Origin: an uncultured Prevotella sp.
GTDB lineage: Bacteria > Bacteroidota > Bacteroidia > Bacteroidales > Bacteroidaceae
Direction of reading: 5' to 3'
DNA length: 64,000 bases
NCBI GenBank assembly: GCA_900317405.1
Contig: ONGP01000001.1
Location: 62,001-126,000, forward strand
Shown here: one piece after another, positions 1 to 9,474 of the stretch
Numbering within the stretch: the first letter of the stretch is position 1
Layout of the letters: each line of letters starts with the position of its first letter
Program-made: the position numbers and the translations under genes
The notes under the pieces: generated by a model
Told to the model about the DNA's origin: nothing
Database searches by the model: none
What the model saw: the letters and a program-made list of their open reading frames with translations, nothing else

Positions 1-455
1 TCATAGCTAGGTGGGATACGTCGGTAAGTGATACCCCATGCATCCAGGGTTTCATCGCTAACATTTATCGTAAAGTCTTGATAACCAACCCATTGCCCAT
101 CTTTCTGCGCACATACGGTATACGTCAGCACCCCACCCTTGTTCTGTGCCAACAGCTGGTGCCAATCGTCAATATCAAAAACAGCATAATCGCCGTTAGC
201 ATGAATACTTCCTCCTTTTGAACCCTTAACCTCAACGTCTATGACATCAACTTCGTCGTCGGCCATAGAAAAATTAAGCGGGGCGATATCTGCAGGAATC
301 GTAACGCCTATATAGTCAGGATAGATTTCTGGCATCTGGCTGACCTTGCGAACATCCACAGGTTTGCTGCTGCATGCAGCCAAACAGACTGCCAGCATCA
401 AGCCCCCGGCTCGGATCACCTTATTAATAAAAGAAAACATCTTCTCCATTTTCAT
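1..455 (-). CDS. Lipoprotein, TolB/PD40-like family (partial, C-terminus outside window)
   Basis: The frame is open from an ATG at 455 to the window edge, giving about 151 visible residues. The N-terminus has a basic stretch, a short hydrophobic core and a lipobox (CLAAC, Cys about 28), so it is probably an envelope lipoprotein. The visible part has 'PEIYPDYIGVTIPADIAPLNF' near residue 40 and ends with 'YRRIPPSYE'. From memory this resembles the N-terminus of Bacteroidales proteins annotated as TolB-like PD40 beta-propellers, which often sit beside DUF6057 genes. The propeller itself lies outside the window and cannot be checked here. The start overlaps the last 32 bases of the upstream DUF6057 gene, suggesting translational coupling; in-frame ATGs at 449 and 440 are alternative starts. 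Confidence 0.7.
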   Translation of the reverse strand, partial: MKMEKMFSFINKVIRAGGLMLAVCLAACSSKPVDVRKVSQMPEIYPDYIGVTIPADIAPLNFSMADDEVDVIDVEVKGSKGGSIHANGDYAVFDIDDWHQLLAQNKGGVLTYTVCAQKDGQWVGYQDFTINVSDETLDAWGITYRRIPPSY

Positions 456-1533
456 AATACTTCTTCAATCGATGATAAAACTGGTGATTGTGCAACAGTT
501 GCGGGTTGTCAACCATCTGTTTCATTTTTCTTGCCCAACCGCCATAAAACGTTGTCTGCTCCAAAATTGCGATATACTTAAGCGCCACCTCTGTCTGCCC
601 TGTAATCATATTCGTCTCAACAAGACGACATAAAGCTCTCGAACTCTTGTTATAATTTGGTATAGCCTCCATGGCCTCGAATGCTGCTCGTTGCGCAACA
701 TTTACCATACCTGCACGCATAGCAACCTCGCTCATCATAAAGGCCGACGGAATACTCTTTAGCATCAGATTTGCCTGATCATCATTACCCAGCATATTTG
801 GCTGCACATTATTCCTACGGAATTGCATGTCGAGTTCCATCTCTTCATAGTCGCCCAACTTTTCGCTATCCCAATAATAGTCAACACCACGAGCAATCTG
901 ACTCAGGGGATATGGTGCAATTCTCGCACTCATTATTATGCTGGCAACAAGCAACAGAACAAGTCCCACAACTGACACCAGATGCTTCCTTATATATACA
1001 ATAGGTGTAATCGCTAATAAAATGGCTGGTCCTATCAACCAAAATCCTACAATCATCAGGATAACCGATATAGCAATTTGGAATCTGTAACTCAGTACTC
1101 TGACGACATTCGCAAAGGCCAGTGCCAACAGGACTGCTACGGTCAATGTCATCGGGAAGTGTATTTGAGTCCAAAGATAAGTCAACACAAACGAAGGAAT
1201 CATGCTGAGCAAGAACCCAAGTTGCTTCTGCGGTTTACCCATTGCTCCAAAGGTCAGCAATTGTATTACTACAAACAAAACACCATACCAGATAGCGCCA
1301 TGCAATGGATTCAAGAAGAACTGAACGATCATCTCACCCAGATACTGAGCAAATCCGCCAGGAATCATCAAGCGTTCCATCAGATAATCGCTATTCCACA
1401 AGAACAGCTGTAACTGTTCACGAGCAGCTATCAAGAATGGCAACTTAATCCAAAAGTAGCAAAATACCGCTACCCCCAGAGCCGCCACCAGCAGCCATCG
1501 CCCATTATTTCGTATATAGTTTTTAATATTCAT
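424..1533 (-). CDS. DUF6057 family integral membrane protein
   Basis: This 369-residue protein has several hydrophobic segments in its first 205 residues (around 12-30, 75-100, 105-150, 155-205). A soluble C-terminal part follows, rich in helical, TPR-like sequence ('MRAGMVNVAQRAAFEAMEA', 'TGQTEVALKYIAILEQT'). I recognise the overall pattern as DUF6057, a Bacteroidales family of unknown function. It is followed, overlapping by 32 bp, by a lipoprotein gene, so the two probably act together at the cell envelope. A TAnnTTTG promoter lies just upstream. The family assignment is from memory of typical sequences; the function is unknown. Confidence 0.75.
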   Translation of the reverse strand: MNIKNYIRNNGRWLLVAALGVAVFCYFWIKLPFLIAAREQLQLFLWNSDYLMERLMIPGGFAQYLGEMIVQFFLNPLHGAIWYGVLFVVIQLLTFGAMGKPQKQLGFLLSMIPSFVLTYLWTQIHFPMTLTVAVLLALAFANVVRVLSYRFQIAISVILMIVGFWLIGPAILLAITPIVYIRKHLVSVVGLVLLLVASIIMSARIAPYPLSQIARGVDYYWDSEKLGDYEEMELDMQFRRNNVQPNMLGNDDQANLMLKSIPSAFMMSEVAMRAGMVNVAQRAAFEAMEAIPNYNKSSRALCRLVETNMITGQTEVALKYIAILEQTTFYGGWARKMKQMVDNPQLLHNHQFYHRLKKYYENGEDVFFY

Positions 1534-1554
1534 AATAAGTTAGAAAAGATGCTG

Positions 1555-1562
1555 CAAAGTTA
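1555..1562 (-). promoter_or_regulatory. Bacteroidetes -7 element (TAACTTTG) for the DUF6057 unit
   Basis: TAACTTTG reads towards the gene and ends about 22 bp before its ATG at 1533, leaving a short leader. Confidence 0.6.
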
Positions 1563-1593
1563 CAATTTAATTCTTACATTACCAAAAATAAAC

Positions 1594-1629
1594 ACAAAAA
1601 AAGATGCCGCGTCATCACGACGCAGCATC
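1594..1629 (-). terminator. Rho-independent terminator of susCD locus A
   Basis: The arms 1603-1613 and 1619-1629 pair over 11 positions with one mismatch around a 5-nt loop. On the minus strand the stem is followed by seven T residues. It lies 77 bp after the SusD stop codon. Confidence 0.85.
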
Positions 1630-1705
1630 TCCGAAATACCAAAACAATGTGTCTAATACTAACTACTATAACTAACTTAAAATATAGTTCAAATATTTAA
1701 TACGA

Positions 1706-3682
1706 TTACTCATTGTTTCCCTTGTAAGCAGGGTTCTGATCGCAAAGTGGGTTCTTATCGATCTCATCCTGTGGGATAGGCATATCCATCTTCAGGTCGT
1801 TGTAATCGTAATCACGGTTGGTCCAGGGCACATCCTTCAGATTATCAACACTCTGCTTAGGATAGTTGGTCTTTACGTGATCAGCCATGAAGCCAGACTT
1901 CTGCATATCTGGACGGAGACACCACTCGCAGTTGAACTCCTTACGACGCTCTGTGTTAACAGCAACCTTCCAAGCTGGTGAAGCAAAGCCCTTCTGAGCA
2001 GCATATGCAGTGTAATAGGTCTTAGCATCCTGACGGAGTGCATCGTTGCTTCCGAATGGAATAGGATACTGTGTGCGGTTCTTATAGAAAGTACCACCAT
2101 CACCCATATCGTTGCCATCCTTATCAATGTTCTTACCTGTTGCGCGATCCTCAGCGGTAACCTCGGTACGACCTACCCACTCTGCAAAGCTATTATAGTA
2201 AGGCAGATACTTGTCGGTCAGAGCCTGCTCCTTACCAGCCTCGAGCTTACCGAATGCACGCTCACGCAGCTGATCAAGCAGTCCCCATGCAGTAGCATCG
2301 TCACCACCATTCAGACGGAACAGGCACTCTGCATAGTCGATCATTACGTTAGGAAGACGCTTCCAGTAGATAGGAGTTGGGCTCCAGTGACCGTCTGCCC
2401 ATCCCTTGTAGTTGGCAGAAGCAGTACGCCACATCTTAGAACTCCAGATGGCAGGTGCCCACTCACCATTGTTGAAGTGGAACTGCTTGGTGGCAGTACC
2501 AGATGCGCCCTTACCAAGAGTCTCCTGCAGATATGGGTTAACACCGTAGATAGCAGGCTCGTACCAACCCTCGTACTTAGGATCGTAAGCTGCGTTGTTA
2601 GGATCGATCTGAGGAACAGCACCTGTGTAGCAAGAACCAGCGCGACGCTTGTCACCCTTCTCATAGCAAGAGTACCACTCCCAAGAGAGGTAGAGTGAAC
2701 CCCAACCACCGTTCTCAGGACATGCAGTATACCACTTCAGCATCAGCTTAGAGGTAAGGTTACCCCACTGACCCCAGTTACCACCTTCGTCAAGCTGCTC
2801 GCACCAGATAGTCTCAGGTCCCCATGCAGATGCGGGGTCCCACAGAGTGGTGAACGACTCGTTCAGCTTATAAGTATTGCTATTCAGAATCTCCTTGAAG
2901 CAGTCAGCAGCCTTCTGATAGCACTCTTTTGCAGCAGCTTCATCCTGAGTCTGGCCATTGGCACCATCAGTCAGACGATAAGCCTTCCACATGTAGGCAT
3001 CGCCCAGGTAAGCCAGAGCCATACCCTTGGTAGCACGTCCGTAACTTCCGTCCATTGGCTGCCAGTCAAGAAGCTTAGCAGCCTCTGTGAAGTCCTCGAT
3101 GATGAAGTCCCACATCTCAGTATAAGTCTGAGCGCGCTCCTTCTGTGGGTGTGTAGTATAGTTCTCACCAGTACTCAGCATAGGTACACGACCGAATGTG
3201 GTAGCCAGCCAGTGGTAGAAGAATCCACGCAATGCACGACCTTCACCTTCAAGATGCTTTCTTACATCAGGAGAAATTTTATCCTCAGGTGCAGCAGCAA
3301 GTCCTGCCAGATAGTCGTTGGCACGTACAATTCCATGATAAACATGCTTCCAACCGCCAAGGAGCTCAGTTGAACCAGAGTTCCAAGCCTGTACGTTCCA
3401 GTTCTTATCCCAACCAGTAGCCTGGGTATCGATTGTGGGGTGACAACCTGTGAACAGGTTTGGCTTGAAGCCCCAGTCACCATCGAAGTTATCATTCGGG
3501 AACATCATATCGTAAACGCCGTTCAGACCTTTCTTGGCATTGGCGTCATTCTCAAACGAAGCATCAGAGGCAACAACTTCGTACTGGTTTACGTCCAGGA
3601 ACTTTTCATTATCGCAGGAAGTAAGACCAAGACCCATTGTGCTGCACAGTGCTGCACCTATCATATAATATCTTGTCTTCAT
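1706..3682 (-). CDS. SusD/RagB-family outer-membrane glycan-binding lipoprotein
   Basis: 658 residues with a lipobox (GLTSC, Cys 23), so it is lipid-anchored, presumably on the cell surface. SusD-family features include the start of the mature protein 'DNEKFLDVNQY', the TPR-like helical segments 'ALRGFFYHWLATTFGRVPML' and 'GMALAYLGDAYMWKAYRL', and the C-terminal part ending in 'PIPQDEIDKNPLCDQNPAYKG'. SusD proteins sit as a lid on a SusC transporter and capture oligosaccharides. The gene lies 51 bp downstream of a susC gene in the same direction, so they form one operon ending at the hairpin near 1600. At 658 residues it is longer than many SusD proteins. The substrate is not visible from the sequence; the divergent GH43 genes suggest arabinose- or xylose-containing glycans. 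Confidence 0.95.
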   Translation of the reverse strand: MKTRYYMIGAALCSTMGLGLTSCDNEKFLDVNQYEVVASDASFENDANAKKGLNGVYDMMFPNDNFDGDWGFKPNLFTGCHPTIDTQATGWDKNWNVQAWNSGSTELLGGWKHVYHGIVRANDYLAGLAAAPEDKISPDVRKHLEGEGRALRGFFYHWLATTFGRVPMLSTGENYTTHPQKERAQTYTEMWDFIIEDFTEAAKLLDWQPMDGSYGRATKGMALAYLGDAYMWKAYRLTDGANGQTQDEAAAKECYQKAADCFKEILNSNTYKLNESFTTLWDPASAWGPETIWCEQLDEGGNWGQWGNLTSKLMLKWYTACPENGGWGSLYLSWEWYSCYEKGDKRRAGSCYTGAVPQIDPNNAAYDPKYEGWYEPAIYGVNPYLQETLGKGASGTATKQFHFNNGEWAPAIWSSKMWRTASANYKGWADGHWSPTPIYWKRLPNVMIDYAECLFRLNGGDDATAWGLLDQLRERAFGKLEAGKEQALTDKYLPYYNSFAEWVGRTEVTAEDRATGKNIDKDGNDMGDGGTFYKNRTQYPIPFGSNDALRQDAKTYYTAYAAQKGFASPAWKVAVNTERRKEFNCEWCLRPDMQKSGFMADHVKTNYPKQSVDNLKDVPWTNRDYDYNDLKMDMPIPQDEIDKNPLCDQNPAYKGNNE

Positions 3683-3733
3683 ATTTGTATTCTTTCTATT
3701 TTCTAAATTCTATACTCTAAATACTTAATTCCA

Positions 3734-6700
3734 TTAGAAGGTTACGTTAACACCTGCCATGAATGTGCGTGGCTGAGGATAACGACCGGTGTCCAGACCA
3801 GTGTAAAGAACTGAACCAACACCGCACTCAGGATCGCCGTACTTGTTGTAACCAGAGATTGTGAGCAGGTTGTTAACACCTACGTATACACGAGCCTTCT
3901 GGATTGACAGCATATTGGCAATGTTCTTTGGAAGAGTGTAACCTACCTGGAGGTTAGAGATACGGAGGAAGTCACCGTTCTTAACCCACAGATCACTTAC
4001 ACGATAGTTACGGTTAGAGTCGATAATGCTCAGGCGTGGCAGTGAACCGCTACCATTACGGAAGGCCTGATCGTAAGCCTCAGTAAGGATGTTAGGAGTG
4101 CACTGGTCATCGAGCTGACGCATAGAGCTCATCTTCATGGCTGAGTAAGACAGGATGTCCTGACCCAGAACACCGTACATATACAGGCTGAAGTCCCAAT
4201 CCTTATATGTTGCACCGAGGTTGATACCGAAGTTCAGAGCTGGGAATCCATTACCCAGGATTCTACGGTCGTTAGTATCAATCTTACCATCATTATTGAG
4301 GTCCTTGAACTTCATATCACCAACTGCCAGTGGGTGATCGCCGTCTACCTTAGTCATTTCGTCATTCAGAGAGCCATCCTCAGGATTTCTCAGCTTAGCC
4401 TTATAAGCTTCGAGGTCAGCCTGGTCCTTGATGATACCGTCGGTTACATATCCGAAGAATGAACCTACAGCCTCACCCTCCATACAGATAGAGTGTCTAT
4501 CCCAGTCACCGTTACCATCGATAGCACCAACCTGTGAACCGTCGTATGCGCTAGCACCGTTGTTTCCAGAAGCTGTGTTGTACAGAGGATCACCCATCTT
4601 AACAACCTTATTCTTGATAGTAGAACCAGTCAGACGAGCGTTGAAGCTGAAATCCTTAGTGAACTGGTGGTGATAGCCGAGTGCGAACTCGAATCCCTTA
4701 TTCTGGATCTCACCGTAGTTGGTGTAAACCTGAGTGAAACCAGCTGATGGACGAATCTGCTGATAGAGGAGCAGGTCCTTAGTGTTCTTTACAAAGTAAT
4801 CCAGAGTGATATCCCAATCGTTCAGGAATGCGAAGTCGATACCGAAGTTCAGCATCTCTGTGGTCTCCCACTTCAGGTTAGTATCAACCAGATCAGAGAA
4901 CCAACCAGTCTGACGGTCACGGTTTCCACCGAATGCACCAGCAATACCACCAGAAGCTGGATAGTACATTACGGCACAGTTACCACCATCCTTTGTAAGA
5001 GCAGCGATAGCCTTACCAGCGAGACCACCGTGGTTACCAGTCTGACCCCAACCTACACGAACCTTCAGGTTGTTAACGAAAGAGAGGTCCTTCATGAATG
5101 GCTCCTCGCTTACACGCCATGCACCGGCTACTGATGGGAATGTACCCCAGCGGTTACCAAGACCGAAGTTTGAGCTACCATCACGACGAACAGTACCTGT
5201 CAGGATATAGCGGTCCATCAGGTTGTAAGAAGCACGTGCGAAGTAAGAGATATTGTGATCATCAGAATTGTATGCGCCATTACCCTGCTTGTTGTCAGGA
5301 TCATTGGTCAGAGCCAGATTACGGTTCCATACAGAGTCGAAATCACGGGCGCTTGCGCTTACCCACTGTCCCCAAGACTTGCTAACCTCGTTACCGAGCA
5401 TCAGGGTCAGGTTGTGGATATCATAGTTCAGATTATAAGTCAGGTAAGTCTGAATACCCAGGCTGTAACCATGGCTGTTGTTCAGAGAGAAAGCATAGGT
5501 CTGGTCTGATCCTGAAGGCAGAAGCACCTCAGTCATCTGACCACCTATATTATTATAACGTGTACGACCACCTGTGAAGTCAGAACTGTTATTGCCCCAG
5601 TATGTCATTGTACCCTGGCTGCGTACATCCAGCTTATGATGCTTGATATCCAGGAAAGTCAGATCGATGAATGCAGTTGTCTGGATACGGTCGAAACCGT
5701 TGCGGGCACGCTCTGCGTTCTCCATCTGAGTTGCGTATGGGTTAGCTGCGATAGATGTGTTACCCTCCCATCCGTTAGGAGTCATCAGGTAACCAGCACC
5801 GTATGTACCATCAGCATTCTTCAGGTTTACATTAACGAGCTGCTTGCTAGCATCATTCTGATCATAGTAGTCCAAAGTTGGAGTCATTGAAGCGAAGTCA
5901 CGAAGTGAAGACAGGTTCTGGTTGTTACCCATAGAGGCGTTAGAACCATGGCTCTCGCTGTGAGTGTAGTTGATGTCACCACCAACCTCCAAGTACTTAT
6001 TTACCTTAGTGCTTACATTTGCACGAGTTGTGAAACGCTGGTAGTTAGTGTTGATAACCAGACCGTCTACATTATTATAACCGAATGAGAGGTTATACTG
6101 AGTCTTGTCGTTACCACCGTTTACAGAAGCACCGTACTGCTGCTTCAAAGCGGCACGTGTCATCTCCTTCTGCCAGTCAATCTCGTTAACACCACTCATG
6201 TTAGCGCGATCCCAGAGCTTGTTGATGAACATAGAACCGTCGTTTGACTTAGCCTCCTTGATGGCTGAAGCATACTGGCTCAGACCCATTACATTAAGAG
6301 TATAAGGCAGAGTCTGCAGACCGAAGTCGGCAGTAATAGTAATATTGGTATGACCCTTCTGACCATGCTTGGTGGTGATCATTACAACACCGTTAGCACC
6401 CTCAGAACCGTAGATAGCGGTTGCAGAGGCATCCTTCAGGATCTCGATACGCTCGATATCAGATGGATTTACGAAGTCGGCGCTGTGACCAACCATAACA
6501 CCGTCAACTACGTAGAGAGGAGAAGCATCACCATGGATAGTTCCGACACCGCGGATACGGATGGCGGCCTTACCGTCAGGAGAACCGTCCTGCTGAGAAA
6601 CCAGCACACCAGCAGCAGCACCCTGCAGGGCCTGACCGATGTTTGTAGGAACGCGCTTCATAACTGCTTCCTGGTCAACGGTAGCAACAGAACCAGAGAT

Positions 6701-7060
6701 GTCGCTCTTCTTCATTGTACCATAACCTACGACTACTACGTCGTTCAGCATCTGTGCATCCTCTTTCAGCACAATTGTAATGTTGGTTTTGCCAGCAACT
6801 TTAACGCTCTGTGGCACATAACCAACATAAGACACGTTCAGGGTAGCATTTGAAGCTGCCTGAATTTGGAAATTACCATTAAAGTCAGTGATTGCACCGG
6901 TATTTGTACCCTGTACTTTTACAGTGGCACCAATAATCGGTTCACCAGCTTCATCATTCACCGTTCCCTTAACCAAGCTCTGAGCCAGCGCTCCCATTGG
7001 GAACAAACAGAGCAGGAACAGTGCCATCAAAGGCTTTTGGATTGATTTAAAATTCCACAT
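3734..7060 (-). CDS. SusC/RagA-family TonB-dependent transporter
   Basis: 1108 residues with a signal peptide ending near 26 ('FPMGALAQS'). A carboxypeptidase-D-regulatory-like beta-sandwich follows ('VKGTVNDEAGEPIIGATV', about 29-105). The SusC signature 'MLNDVVVVGYG' comes next, then the plug domain ('RIRGVGTIHGDASPLYVVDGV', 'IERIEILKDASATAIYGSEGANGV') and a long beta-barrel ending in 'FMAGVNVTF'. It imports oligosaccharides across the outer membrane using TonB energy and forms a complex with the SusD protein encoded immediately downstream. The promoter region upstream is shared with divergent GH43 genes, which supports one locus. No regulator gene for this locus is present between 1 and 10926. 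Confidence 0.96.
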   Translation of the reverse strand: MWNFKSIQKPLMALFLLCLFPMGALAQSLVKGTVNDEAGEPIIGATVKVQGTNTGAITDFNGNFQIQAASNATLNVSYVGYVPQSVKVAGKTNITIVLKEDAQMLNDVVVVGYGTMKKSDISGSVATVDQEAVMKRVPTNIGQALQGAAAGVLVSQQDGSPDGKAAIRIRGVGTIHGDASPLYVVDGVMVGHSADFVNPSDIERIEILKDASATAIYGSEGANGVVMITTKHGQKGHTNITITADFGLQTLPYTLNVMGLSQYASAIKEAKSNDGSMFINKLWDRANMSGVNEIDWQKEMTRAALKQQYGASVNGGNDKTQYNLSFGYNNVDGLVINTNYQRFTTRANVSTKVNKYLEVGGDINYTHSESHGSNASMGNNQNLSSLRDFASMTPTLDYYDQNDASKQLVNVNLKNADGTYGAGYLMTPNGWEGNTSIAANPYATQMENAERARNGFDRIQTTAFIDLTFLDIKHHKLDVRSQGTMTYWGNNSSDFTGGRTRYNNIGGQMTEVLLPSGSDQTYAFSLNNSHGYSLGIQTYLTYNLNYDIHNLTLMLGNEVSKSWGQWVSASARDFDSVWNRNLALTNDPDNKQGNGAYNSDDHNISYFARASYNLMDRYILTGTVRRDGSSNFGLGNRWGTFPSVAGAWRVSEEPFMKDLSFVNNLKVRVGWGQTGNHGGLAGKAIAALTKDGGNCAVMYYPASGGIAGAFGGNRDRQTGWFSDLVDTNLKWETTEMLNFGIDFAFLNDWDITLDYFVKNTKDLLLYQQIRPSAGFTQVYTNYGEIQNKGFEFALGYHHQFTKDFSFNARLTGSTIKNKVVKMGDPLYNTASGNNGASAYDGSQVGAIDGNGDWDRHSICMEGEAVGSFFGYVTDGIIKDQADLEAYKAKLRNPEDGSLNDEMTKVDGDHPLAVGDMKFKDLNNDGKIDTNDRRILGNGFPALNFGINLGATYKDWDFSLYMYGVLGQDILSYSAMKMSSMRQLDDQCTPNILTEAYDQAFRNGSGSLPRLSIIDSNRNYRVSDLWVKNGDFLRISNLQVGYTLPKNIANMLSIQKARVYVGVNNLLTISGYNKYGDPECGVGSVLYTGLDTGRYPQPRTFMAGVNVTF

Positions 7061-7136
7061 AATTAATTTAATTAGTTAGATAATTGTAATATATGTTTGG
7101 TTGAAATTTATCCGACTTTAAACGTTAAGTTTTCTC

Positions 7137-7219
7137 AAACTTTGCGTTATTGGCATTAATCGGATGCAAATATATTATAATTTTAACTTAATAACTTTAT
7201 AATATGTAACGCAAAGTTT
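7137..7219. promoter_or_regulatory. 13-bp inverted repeat in the divergent susC / GH43 promoter region
   Basis: AAACTTTGCGTTA at 7137-7149 is perfectly inverted at 7207-7219, and a partial third copy (GCGTTAC) lies at 7264-7270. A perfect palindrome TTAAACGTTTAA occurs at 7291-7302, with a near copy around 7118-7129. The whole 321-bp intergenic region (7061-7381) is AT-rich and contains no gene. These repeats are good candidates for a regulator shared by both directions. Confidence 0.5.
7167..7174 (-). promoter_or_regulatory. -7 element (TATATTTG) for susCD locus A
   Basis: TATATTTG on the minus strand, about 107 bp before the SusC start, inside the divergent region. One arm of the 13-bp inverted repeat lies 33-45 bp upstream of it. 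Confidence 0.5.
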
Positions 7220-7334
7220 ATAAAATAGATTTTACAGTCCCAAATGTTACATTTTACAAATTCTGCGTTACAAATCATAAATAATTAGAATTAAACGTTT
7301 AACCATTATTCTATTCTAATTATTAAAAAATATG

Positions 7335-7342
7335 TATCTTTG
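7335..7342 (+). promoter_or_regulatory. -7 element (TATCTTTG) for the GH43 pair
   Basis: TATCTTTG is followed by a leader of about 33 nt before the ATG at 7382. This position argues against the upstream TTG (7340), which would lie within the promoter itself. Confidence 0.7.
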
Positions 7343-7381
7343 CAACAAATTTATATCACTATTAATAATAAACCATCGCCA

Positions 7382-9472
7382 ATGAAGAAAATTTGTCTTT
7401 CATTACTCATGTCTGTGCCTCTGGTATCGATGGCACAGAATCCGATCATTCGCGACCAGTTTACGGCCGACCCGACTGCTCGCGTATTTAATAATAAGGT
7501 GTATCTCTATCCATCGCACGACATCGTGCCACCTGCCGGTCAACGTCAGGATTGGTTCTGCATGGAGGATTACCACGTGTTCTCATCCGAGAATCTCACC
7601 GACTGGACCGACCACGGTGTGATTGTTACTCAGAACAAAGTGCCCTGGGTAAAACCTAACTCATATTCGATGTGGGCACCCGACTGTGTTTACAAAGATG
7701 GCAAGTACTACTTTTACTTCCCATCAAATCCAGCATCAGGTATGGGATTCGGTATTGGTGTTGCCGTAGCCGACAGCCCAGAGGGACCTTTTATCCCCGA
7801 GCCAGAGCCAATCAAGGGCATCAATGGTATCGATCCATGCGTTCTCCTGGCATCAGACGGAAACGCATACATCTTCTGGGGTGCAGGACGCTGCGCAAAA
7901 CTTAAGCCTAACATGAAGGAACTGGCCGACGACACCCCAACAGAAAAAGTTAAGTGGGGCGACCGCGAATTCGAGATGAAAGGCGTAAACTGCCTTAAAG
8001 GGCTGCCAAGCCGCCAGGCCGAAGGTCCATTCGCATTCGAGTACAACGGTAACTATTACCTCACCTACCCTTACGTAAGAAACAACACCGAGGTGCTGGG
8101 ATATGCTATGAGTAAGAATCCTATGGGTCCTTACGAGTACAAGGGACTTATCATGTCTGAGCACGAGAATGGCTGTTGGACCAACCACCACAGCATCATC
8201 AACTACAAAGGTCAGTGGTATCTGTTCTATCACCAGAACGCTTTCTCGCCAAAAGATGACAAGCGCCGCTCAGTACAGATTGACAGATTGTACTTCAACC
8301 CCGATGGTACAATCCAGGAGGTAAAGAAGACTATGCGTGGTGTAGGTATCAACCAGGCTACAGAGAAGATTGAGATTGACCGTTACAGCTCAGCTAGCAG
8401 CGATGTTACCACTGAGTTGATTGATACAGTTAACACTTTCCGTAGCTATCAGGCTAACCTCACTCAGAAGGGCAGTTGGATCAAATATAACGATGTAGAC
8501 TTCAGCTGCATAACCGACGGTTATCTGATTGTAAATGCAAAGGCTAGCGGTAATACTAAGTTCTATATCCGCGAAAAATCAGCCAACGGCAAGATTATCG
8601 CCAAGTTCGACATGACAGTTAAGCCAGAGACTCCTGCAGGCACTCCAGCTATGTTCCGTCGTGATTTCAGCAACCAGTGGCTCACACAGTCTGCCGTACT
8701 AGAGTACACACCAAAGGGTGTTACCGACCTGGTAGTTACCGTAGAGGGCGATGCTGGCATAAGCATTGACTATGTACAGTTCAAGAACCGTCCAAAGTAC
8801 TTCTCGGCTGTTACCACTCCCTCAGCTAAGCCAGATAACGAGGGATTCATCCATCGCTGGATGCTGCTCGAGCCAATAGACAAGCCAAATCGCGGTAATA
8901 CAGTGTTTACCGACAGCTATCTGCGCGAGCACTTCAACATGCAGTACTTCAAGGGTCAGCAGACCATCGTTCCAAAGAACGGTCAGAAGGTTAAGGTGTC
9001 ATTCCAGCGCGAAGAGGTTCCCGCCGGATTTGGCCGTGGATTCGGTCAGGAGGAGCCTGCTAAACCTAAAATAGTAAATGTGAACCAGACTCTGACATGG
9101 CACGCTCTTGACAGCGAGAATATGAACGTTAAGCTGTTCCGCTTTGCCGAGAAGTGGGGACAGCAGGTATATGGCGTACTCTTCTGGGCAGTAACAATCA
9201 TCGATTGCGACGAGGACATCGAGAATGTACGTCTGGCTGTTGGTTCCAACTCAGCCTCAATGTGGTGGCTCAACGGCGAAGAGGCTCTGCTGCTGTCAGG
9301 CGACCGTCGTATGGTAAAGGACGACGCCATGTCGCCACGTCTCACACTTAAGAAAGGACGTAACATCCTGCGTGGCGCCATCATCAATGGCCCAGGAATG
9401 AGCGACTTCTGTGTTCGTTTCCTCGACGAGAAAGGTAACCCTGTAACAAACTATTCAATCAAAGCACAATAA
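7382..9472 (+). CDS. GH43 glycosidase with CBM6-like domain and extra C-terminal domain
   Basis: 696 residues from the ATG at 7382, with a signal peptide ending near 'VSMAQ' (residue 19). Residues 20-320 form a GH43 five-bladed propeller. Its expected catalytic triad is visible: Asp 30 (FTADPTARVF), Asp 151 (NGIDPCVLL) and Glu 214 (AEGPFAF). Residues about 335-470 resemble a CBM6 beta-sandwich ('SWIKYNDVDF', 'ISIDYVQFKNR'). Residues about 480-696 form a further domain I cannot assign ('VNQTLTWHALDSENMNVKLF', 'MWWLNGEEALLLSGDRR'). GH43 enzymes of this layout are usually alpha-L-arabinofuranosidases or beta-xylosidases acting on arabinoxylan, but the exact specificity cannot be read here. The next GH43 gene starts 2 bp downstream, so the two are co-transcribed and probably used together. 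Confidence 0.88.
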   Translation: MKKICLSLLMSVPLVSMAQNPIIRDQFTADPTARVFNNKVYLYPSHDIVPPAGQRQDWFCMEDYHVFSSENLTDWTDHGVIVTQNKVPWVKPNSYSMWAPDCVYKDGKYYFYFPSNPASGMGFGIGVAVADSPEGPFIPEPEPIKGINGIDPCVLLASDGNAYIFWGAGRCAKLKPNMKELADDTPTEKVKWGDREFEMKGVNCLKGLPSRQAEGPFAFEYNGNYYLTYPYVRNNTEVLGYAMSKNPMGPYEYKGLIMSEHENGCWTNHHSIINYKGQWYLFYHQNAFSPKDDKRRSVQIDRLYFNPDGTIQEVKKTMRGVGINQATEKIEIDRYSSASSDVTTELIDTVNTFRSYQANLTQKGSWIKYNDVDFSCITDGYLIVNAKASGNTKFYIREKSANGKIIAKFDMTVKPETPAGTPAMFRRDFSNQWLTQSAVLEYTPKGVTDLVVTVEGDAGISIDYVQFKNRPKYFSAVTTPSAKPDNEGFIHRWMLLEPIDKPNRGNTVFTDSYLREHFNMQYFKGQQTIVPKNGQKVKVSFQREEVPAGFGRGFGQEEPAKPKIVNVNQTLTWHALDSENMNVKLFRFAEKWGQQVYGVLFWAVTIIDCDEDIENVRLAVGSNSASMWWLNGEEALLLSGDRRMVKDDAMSPRLTLKKGRNILRGAIINGPGMSDFCVRFLDEKGNPVTNYSIKAQ

Positions 9473-9474
9473 TA

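Noticed and set aside
346..633. 95-codon plus-strand frame at the left edge
   Set aside because: Antisense to the DUF6057 and lipoprotein genes, without a promoter or family features.
7340..7381. Upstream TTG start for the first GH43 gene
   Set aside because: The TTG lies within the -7 element; the ATG at 7382 gives a normal signal peptide.
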